A stretch of DNA of 13,709 nt from Pseudomonadota bacterium (GTDB lineage: Bacteria; Pseudomonadota; Gammaproteobacteria; Burkholderiales; Rhodocyclaceae), in NCBI GenBank assembly GCA_023459095.1, contig JAEWVQ010000322.1:1-13709 (forward strand), read 5' to 3'. This document shows, piece after piece, positions 9,708 through 13,709 of the stretch; the stretch's first letter is position 1; each line of letters starts with the position of its first letter. The notes beneath the pieces are model-generated. The model was not told the origin of the DNA, did no database searches, and worked only from the letters and a program-made list of their open reading frames with translations. Position numbers and translations under genes: made by a program.

Positions 9708-9746
9708 CGGCGCGCCGGGAGGGTTTTCCGGCGCGCCGCTTTTTTT
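9708..9746 (+). terminator. Rho-independent terminator of clpB
   Basis: Perfect 11-bp arms CGGCGCGCCGG (9708-9718) and CCGGCGCGCCG (9728-9738) enclose a 9-nt loop and are followed by C and seven T residues (9740-9746). It lies 53 nt after the clpB stop on the plus strand and is oriented to end clpB. Confidence 0.95.
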
Positions 9747-9766
9747 GCCTGCCGGGTGAGTGCGGG

Positions 9767-10225
9767 TCAGTGCTCGCGGATCTGCGCGATGCGCTTGCGG
9801 TTCAGCGGCAGGGCGTTGTGCCCGGGGTTGAGCGCGACGCCGTCGAGCCGGGGCTGTTCGTCCACCAGTTTCCACACCTCGGCGGCGTTCATCGCCACCA
9901 CCTTGTCGGGCGCGATGTCGGACCGTGCCATCTGATTGCGATCGGCAAAGATCGCGATCATCGATGGCCGGCCCTGGTGGGCGACCAGATAGTTGACGTA
10001 CTCGGGGTGCTTGCCGTTCGGGTTGCGCATCAGCGGCACCAGGTAGGTGGCGCGGTTCAGTTCGTGGAAAAGCGCGCGCCGGGCGTCCGGCGTGACCTCC
10101 TTGCCGAGGCGCTCGATCGCCTGCATGAGCTGCGGATTGGCGACGTTGTCGTCGGCGTGGGCCGTGCAGGCGAGGGTGAGGGCGAGCAGGGCGGCGGCGA
10201 GGGTGCGGGTGCGGCGGAAATCCAT
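9767..10225 (-). CDS. Exported small SseB-domain protein
   Basis: This 152-residue protein has a likely signal peptide (Arg-rich start, hydrophobic core 9-19, probable cleavage after AHA at 22-24, then DD). The mature part resembles the SseB N-terminal domain: a helix with PDARRALFHELNRATYLVPL (46-65), a central strand, DKVVAMNAAEVWKLV, and the hallmark GVALNPG (129-135) followed by LNRKRIAQI. SseB is known in E. coli as a cytoplasmic protein affecting serine sensitivity, with no established biochemistry, so no function is assigned. The reading frame is open back to 10903, but the ATG at 10225 is favoured because it yields a signal peptide and sits behind a good promoter. No strong Shine-Dalgarno is seen. 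Cys20 is a weak alternative lipoprotein site. It converges with clpB. Confidence 0.75.
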   Translation of the reverse strand: MDFRRTRTLAAALLALTLACTAHADDNVANPQLMQAIERLGKEVTPDARRALFHELNRATYLVPLMRNPNGKHPEYVNYLVAHQGRPSMIAIFADRNQMARSDIAPDKVVAMNAAEVWKLVDEQPRLDGVALNPGHNALPLNRKRIAQIREH

Positions 10226-10258
10226 GGCGGTGCGCGGACGGTGAACGATGGGGCGCGC

Positions 10259-10288
10259 ATCATAGTCGTTCCGACTATTCGTTGTGAA
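10259..10288 (-). promoter_or_regulatory. Sigma-70 type promoter with palindromic operator for the SseB-domain gene
   Basis: On the minus strand, TTCACA (10288-10283, five of six to TTGACA) is followed after 18 nt by TATGAT (10264-10259, five of six to TATAAT), 34 nt before the start codon. The spacer holds a perfect inverted repeat ATAGTCG-3 nt-CGACTAT (10262-10278) that overlaps the -10 box. This is a typical place for a repressor or MerR-type site. The regulator is unknown. Confidence 0.65.
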
Positions 10289-10329
10289 TGGCGGAGGGCG
10301 TCCGGAGGCGTTTGGGTGCAGCGCCCGGG

Positions 10330-10752
10330 TCAGTCGTCGTCGGCCCCGGCGCGGTGATCGCAGCCCTGGGCGTAGAGCATGGGCAGGCGGTCGGCACGGG
10401 CGCGGCGGGCGAAGTCGCACAGCGCGGCGAGGGCATCGTCGAGCGCGAAGGGATGGCCGGCGGCGTGCTGCCAGCGTGCGGCGAGCGCGGGCTGATCGGC
10501 CTCGGCGAGCACGGCGAGGGCGCGCACCAGTTGCGCGTCGATCTCGGTGACGATGTCGTTTTCGTCGTCGGCGTCGAGCACCAGGCGCGGGTTGTAGCCG
10601 CCGGCGATCAGCATGCCGAGGTGGGCGAGCTCGAAGTCGGAGAGTCCGGGCAGGCGCAGGCGGGGAATGTCGTCGGCGCCGCCGTCGTCGGTCTCGAAGA
10701 AGGCACGTTCGGCATGCTTGTGCGCGGCGAGGGCAATATCCAGCCAGAACAT
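10330..10752 (-). CDS. Hypothetical acidic protein
   Basis: I do not recognise a family for this 140-residue protein. It begins MFWLDIALAAHKHAERAFFE, has no signal peptide or membrane segment, is rich in Asp and Ala (acidic clusters LDADDENDIVTE near 58-69 and a GADDD end), and is probably mostly helical and cytoplasmic. Two cysteines lie near the C terminus (CDFARRARADRLP and QGCDHR). The start is moderately supported; only a weak GGA precedes it. Codon bias matches neighbouring genes (G/C third positions) and the frame is intact, favouring a real gene. It lies between fumarase and the SseB-domain gene on the same strand, 104 nt before the latter. No own promoter is visible, so it may depend on read-through past the fumarase terminator. 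Confidence 0.6.
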   Translation of the reverse strand: MFWLDIALAAHKHAERAFFETDDGGADDIPRLRLPGLSDFELAHLGMLIAGGYNPRLVLDADDENDIVTEIDAQLVRALAVLAEADQPALAARWQHAAGHPFALDDALAALCDFARRARADRLPMLYAQGCDHRAGADDD

Positions 10753-10768
10753 CGGGGCGTCGTCCGGA

Positions 10769-10796
10769 GCGGGGAAGGGGAAGCGGGGAAGGGGAA
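10769..10796 (+). repeat. Tandem 14-bp G-rich repeat with G-quadruplex potential
   Basis: GCGGGGAAGGGGAA occurs twice in perfect tandem (10769-10782 and 10783-10796). This gives four runs of four G with loops of 2, 4 and 2 nt (10771-10794), a strong intramolecular G-quadruplex pattern in the plus-strand DNA. Two more G-runs follow at 10802-10809. It lies just upstream of the minus-strand hypothetical gene, so the G-rich strand is the template there and the RNA would be C/U-rich. Confidence 0.7.
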
Positions 10797-10812
10797 GCCG
10801 TGGGGAGGGAGA

Positions 10813-10840
10813 TGAAAAGGCCCGGCAGCTGCCGGGCCTT
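10813..10840 (-). terminator. Rho-independent terminator of fumarase
   Basis: A perfect 24-nt palindrome (10817-10840; outer arms AAGGCCCGGC and GCCGGGCCTT) lies 20 nt after the fumarase stop on the minus strand and runs into TTTTC. It is oriented to end the fumarase transcript. Confidence 0.88.
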
Positions 10841-10860
10841 GTTCAGTGCCGCGCAGGGAC

Positions 10861-12393
10861 TCAGGCGACCGCGACCGGAATCTTGCCGATCTTGGCCTGC
10901 CACTCCTTCGGGCCGGTGTTGTGCACGCTGGTGCCGCTGGCGTCGACGGCCACCGTCACCGGCATGTCTTCCACGGTGAACTCGTAGATCGCTTCCATGC
11001 CGAGGTCGGCGAAGCCGACGACCTTCGCTTCCTTGATCGCCTTCGACACCAGGTAGGCGGCGCCGCCCACCGCCATCAGATAGGCCGACTTGTTGTCGCG
11101 GATGGCGTCGATCGCGACCGGGCCGCGTTCGGACTTGCCGATCATCGAGATCAGCCCGGTCTGTTCCAGCATCATGCGCGTGAACTTGTCCATGCGCGTG
11201 GCGGTGGTGGGGCCGGCGGGGCCGACGACCTCGTCGCGCACCGGGTCCACGGGGCCAACGTAGTAGATCACGCGGTTGGTGAAGTCCACCGGCAGCTTCT
11301 CGCCCTTGGCCAGCATGTCGGCGATGCGCTTGTGCGCGGCGTCGCGGCCGGTGAGCATCTTGCCGTTCAAGAGCAGGATCTGGCCCGGCTTCCAGGACGC
11401 GACTTCTTCGCGGGTCAGGGTGTCGAGGTTCACCCGGGTGGCGACATTGGTGTCGGCCTTCCAGGTGACCTGCGGCCAGTCTTCGAGCTTGGGCGTGTCG
11501 AGCCGGGCCGGGCCTGAGCCGTCGAGGTGGAAGTGCACGTGGCGGGTGGCCGCACAGTTGGGGATCATCGCCACCGGCAGGCTGGCCGCGTGGGTCGGGT
11601 AGTCCATGATCTTGACGTCGAGCACGGTGGTGAGGCCACCCAGGCCCTGGGCGCCGATACCGAGCGCGTTGACCTTCTCCATCAGCTCCAGGCGCAGTTC
11701 TTCGACGCGGCTGAGCGCGGCACCCGAGGCCGCCTTGGCCTTCAGCTCATGGATGTCCACCGGCGCCATCAGCGACTCCTTGGCGAGCAGCATGGCCTTT
11801 TCCGGGGTGCCGCCGATGCCGATGCCGAGGATGCCCGGCGGACACCAGCCCGCGCCCATGGTCGGCACGGTCTTGATCACCCAGTCCACGATGGAGTCGG
11901 AGGGGTTGAGCATCGCCATCTTGGTCTTGTTCTCGGAGCCGCCGCCCTTGGCCGCACAGATGACTTCGACGTGGTCGCCCGGCACGATCTCGTAGTGCAC
12001 CACCGCCGGGGTGTTGTCCTTCGAGTTCTGGCGCTTGCCCGCGGGGTCGAGCAGCACCGAGGCGCGCAGCTTGTTGTCGGGGTTGTTGTAGGCGCGGCGC
12101 ACGCCTTCGTTCACCATGTCCTGGACGCTCATCTTCGCGTCCCAGCGCACGTCCATGCCGACCTTGAGGAAGACCACGGCGATGCCGGTGTCCTGACAGA
12201 TGGGGCGGTGGCCTTCCGCGCTCATGCGCGAGTTGGTCAGGATCTGGGCGATGGCGTCCTTGGCGGCGGGGCTTTCCTCGCGTTCCCAAGCTGCGCCCAG
12301 CGCCTGGATGTAGTCGAGCGGATGGTAGTAGCTGATGTACTGAAAGGCATCCGCGACGGACTGGATGAGGTCTTCTTCGCGAATTACGGTCAT
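10861..12393 (-). CDS. fumA: Class I fumarate hydratase, [4Fe-4S]
   Basis: This enzyme interconverts fumarate and malate in the TCA cycle in the cytoplasm. The 510-residue product is a full-length single-chain class I fumarase: an N-terminal iron-sulfur domain with cluster cysteines 66 (RPICQDTG), 184 (AGWCPPG) and 280 (IPNCAATRH), the conserved KGGGSENKT (149-157), and a C-terminal beta domain with TGRDAAHKR (348-356) and GPAGPTTATRMD (391-402). All expected residues are intact. Class I enzymes are oxygen-sensitive because one cluster iron is exposed. The start follows a GGAG on the minus strand (12404-12407) by about 10 nt. It is monocistronic with its own extended -10 promoter and terminator and is divergent from acs. 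The symbol fumA is used in the general class I sense; fumB-type naming is equally possible. Confidence 0.95.
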   Translation of the reverse strand: MTVIREEDLIQSVADAFQYISYYHPLDYIQALGAAWEREESPAAKDAIAQILTNSRMSAEGHRPICQDTGIAVVFLKVGMDVRWDAKMSVQDMVNEGVRRAYNNPDNKLRASVLLDPAGKRQNSKDNTPAVVHYEIVPGDHVEVICAAKGGGSENKTKMAMLNPSDSIVDWVIKTVPTMGAGWCPPGILGIGIGGTPEKAMLLAKESLMAPVDIHELKAKAASGAALSRVEELRLELMEKVNALGIGAQGLGGLTTVLDVKIMDYPTHAASLPVAMIPNCAATRHVHFHLDGSGPARLDTPKLEDWPQVTWKADTNVATRVNLDTLTREEVASWKPGQILLLNGKMLTGRDAAHKRIADMLAKGEKLPVDFTNRVIYYVGPVDPVRDEVVGPAGPTTATRMDKFTRMMLEQTGLISMIGKSERGPVAIDAIRDNKSAYLMAVGGAAYLVSKAIKEAKVVGFADLGMEAIYEFTVEDMPVTVAVDASGTSVHNTGPKEWQAKIGKIPVAVA

Positions 12394-12442
12394 GATGCGT
12401 GTTCTCCGGGTTACGAGGCGGTAGGGTGCGAACGAACCCGAA

Positions 12443-12451
12443 ATTCTAGCA
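12443..12451 (-). promoter_or_regulatory. Extended -10 promoter of fumarase
   Basis: On the minus strand TGCTAGAAT (12451-12443) matches an extended -10 (TGnTATAAT) with one hexamer mismatch, about 50 nt before the ATG. The -35 region is GC-rich and matches poorly (GAC only), which extended -10 promoters tolerate. Confidence 0.55.
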
Positions 12452-12487
12452 CCGCTGCACCGCGTGGTCGGCCGCGGCCGGGGCGCA

Positions 12488-12528
12488 GTGTGAGTGTAAG
12501 TCTTGTGTAAGATAGTTATTCTTCAATA
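12488..12528 (+). promoter_or_regulatory. AT-richer acs promoter region with phased direct repeats
   Basis: This is the only distinctly AT-rich patch between the two divergent genes. GTGTAAG occurs at 12494-12500 and 12505-12511, an 11-bp period that puts both on one DNA face, with a degenerate GTGTGAG at 12488-12494. TATTCT (12517-12522) or GATAGT (12511-12516) could be the -10; no good -35 is present, which suggests activator dependence. No regulator can be named. Confidence 0.35.
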
Positions 12529-12560
12529 GCGCACCGTTCTGGTGCCGTTGTCGGGCCGGA

Positions 12561-12635
12561 AACGTGAAGATCAATCAACGGCTGGGACCCACCAGCCGGA
12601 CCTGTCAGGGTCGGCTTCAACCATCAAAACACGTT
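12561..12635 (+). other. Possible structured 5' leader of acs
   Basis: AACGTG (12561-12566) can pair with CACGTT (12630-12635), closing a domain just before the Shine-Dalgarno. Inside, CGGCTGG (12579-12585) pairs perfectly with CCAGCCG (12592-12598), leaving a GACCCA loop. GACCC of that loop is complementary to GGGTC at 12608-12612, allowing a pseudoknot, or GACC (12599-12602) can instead pair with GGTC (12609-12612). No known riboswitch consensus was recognised. Confidence 0.3.
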
Positions 12636-12649
12636 GAGGAGAGGTGAGC

Positions 12650-13709
12650 ATGTCCAACGAACAGCAAGTCCGCCTGTACTACCCGTCGGAAGCAGCGGTG
12701 AAGAATGCGGCCGTTTCCGGAATGGATGCCTACCGCGCGCTGTGCAAGGAGGCGGAGGACGACTACGAGGGCTACTGGGCGCGCAACGCCCGTGAGCTCG
12801 TCGACTGGAAGAAGCCCTTCACCCAGGTTCTGGACGAAAGCAACGCGCCCTTCTTCAAGTGGTTTGCGGATGGCCTGCTCAACGTTTCGTACAACTGTCT
12901 CGACCGCAACGTCAATAACGGCTTGGGCGACAAGGTCGCGCTGATCTTCGAGGCCGACAACGGCGAAGTCACGCGCGTCACCTACAAGGACCTGCTCGCC
13001 CGCGTCTGCAAGTTCGCCAACGCGCTGCGCGCGGCCGGCATCGAGAAGGGTGACCGCGTGGTCATCTACCTGCCGATGTCGATCGAAGGCGTGGTTGCGA
13101 TGCAGGCCTGCGCGCGCATCGGCGCCACCCACTCCATCGTCTTCGGCGGCTTCTCCGCGCAGGCCCTGCGCGATCGCATCAACGACGCCGGCGCGGTCGC
13201 GCTGATCACCGCCGACGGCCAGTTCCGCGGCGGCAAGGCGCTGCCGCTCAAGCCGATCGCCGACGAGGCGCTGGCCATGGGCGGCTGCGACACGATCAGG
13301 AACGTGTTCGTGGTCAAGCGCACCGGCGCCGACTCCGCGATGACCGCGGGGCGCGACCTCTGGTATCACGACGCGGTCGCCGGCCAGGCCGAGACCTGCG
13401 AGCCGGAGTGGGTCGATGCCGAGCATCCGCTGTTCCTGCTCTACACCTCGGGCTCCACCGGCAAGCCGAAGGGCGTGCAGCACTCCACCGGCGGCTACCT
13501 GCTGCATGCCATCCTGACCATGAAGTACACCTTCGACATCAAGCCGGATGATGTCTTCTGGTGCACCGCCGACATCGGCTGGGTCACCGGCCACACCTAC
13601 ATCACCTACGGCCCGCTTGCCTGCGGCTCGACCGAGATCGTGTTCGAAGGCGTGCCGACCTATCCCGACGCCGGGCGTTTCTGGAAGATGATCCAGGACC
13701 ACAAGGTCA
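12650..13709 (+). CDS. acs: Acetyl-CoA synthetase, N-terminal part
   Basis: This enzyme activates acetate with ATP and CoA to acetyl-CoA through an acetyl-adenylate, feeding the TCA cycle or PHA synthesis. The 353 residues present start MSNEQQVRLYYPSEAA and contain the Acs N-terminal segment (YRALCKEAEDDYEGYWARNA), NVSYNCLDR, the GATHSIVFGGFSAQALRDRI stretch, the P-loop-like YTSGSTGKPKG (265-275) and the acetate-pocket motif IGWVTGHTYITYGPL. The full family length is about 650, so the C-terminal lid domain with the regulatory lysine lies beyond the window. The gene is cut off by the window end, not truncated biologically. GAGGAG (12636-12641), 8 nt before the ATG, fixes the start. It is divergent from fumarase across a 256-nt intergenic region with possible regulatory repeats and leader structure. 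Propionyl-CoA synthetase is less likely. Confidence 0.96.
   Translation, partial: MSNEQQVRLYYPSEAAVKNAAVSGMDAYRALCKEAEDDYEGYWARNARELVDWKKPFTQVLDESNAPFFKWFADGLLNVSYNCLDRNVNNGLGDKVALIFEADNGEVTRVTYKDLLARVCKFANALRAAGIEKGDRVVIYLPMSIEGVVAMQACARIGATHSIVFGGFSAQALRDRINDAGAVALITADGQFRGGKALPLKPIADEALAMGGCDTIRNVFVVKRTGADSAMTAGRDLWYHDAVAGQAETCEPEWVDAEHPLFLLYTSGSTGKPKGVQHSTGGYLLHAILTMKYTFDIKPDDVFWCTADIGWVTGHTYITYGPLACGSTEIVFEGVPTYPDAGRFWKMIQDHKV

Noticed and set aside
10226..10903. Long N-terminal extension of the SseB-domain frame
   Set aside because: The extension is Arg/Pro-rich, overlaps the hypothetical gene and fumarase terminator, and would place the signal peptide inside the protein.

Overview
The window is a GC-rich stretch (clearly above 65% G+C by eye) from a chromosome that looks like a betaproteobacterium, most likely Rhodocyclales of the Thauera/Azoarcus type. 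That placement is an inference from base composition, from the mix of PHA phasin, homodimeric class I fumarase and acetyl-CoA synthetase, and from the style of the proteins. No database search was possible. Coding density is high, and there are no tRNA or rRNA genes, insertion sequences, CRISPR arrays or phage genes.

Layout. (1) 21-1784 (+): an NCS2-type (xanthine/uracil permease) transporter whose C-terminal ~130 residues look like a degenerate RsbW/HATPase-type domain. (2) 1982-4451 (+): a compact molybdenum-cofactor operon, mobB-moeA-moaD-moaE, with gaps of 14, 5 and 3 nt, preceded by a 197-nt spacer containing hairpins. (3) 4530-6239 (+): a membrane-bound Cache-HAMP-GGDEF diguanylate cyclase with intact GGEEF and RxxD motifs. 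(4) 6330-6836 (-): a phasin with its own terminator. (5) 7072-9654 (+): the disaggregase ClpB behind a recognisable sigma-32 (heat-shock) promoter and followed by a textbook terminator. (6) 9767-10225 (-): a small exported SseB-domain protein whose promoter carries a perfect palindrome. (7) 10330-10752 (-): an unrecognised acidic 140-residue protein, with a G-quadruplex-type repeat just upstream. (8) 10861-12393 (-): class I [4Fe-4S] fumarase with promoter and terminator. (9) 12650 to the window end (+): the first 353 residues of acetyl-CoA synthetase, divergent from fumarase, with a potentially structured leader.

How the genes relate. MoaD and MoaE form molybdopterin synthase, MoeA inserts molybdate and MobB belongs to the dinucleotide branch, so four Moco steps are grouped here; moaA and moaC are not in the window. 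Acetyl-CoA synthetase, fumarase and phasin all belong to acetate/TCA/PHA carbon metabolism, but they are separate transcription units. The rest is housekeeping (ClpB) or signalling (diguanylate cyclase).

I see no clear multi-gene undescribed system. The most unusual items are the transporter with an ATPase-like tail, the exported SseB-domain protein with its palindromic promoter, the possible pseudoknot in the acs leader, and the G4 repeat at 10769-10796. No gene-free stretch exceeds 300 nt.
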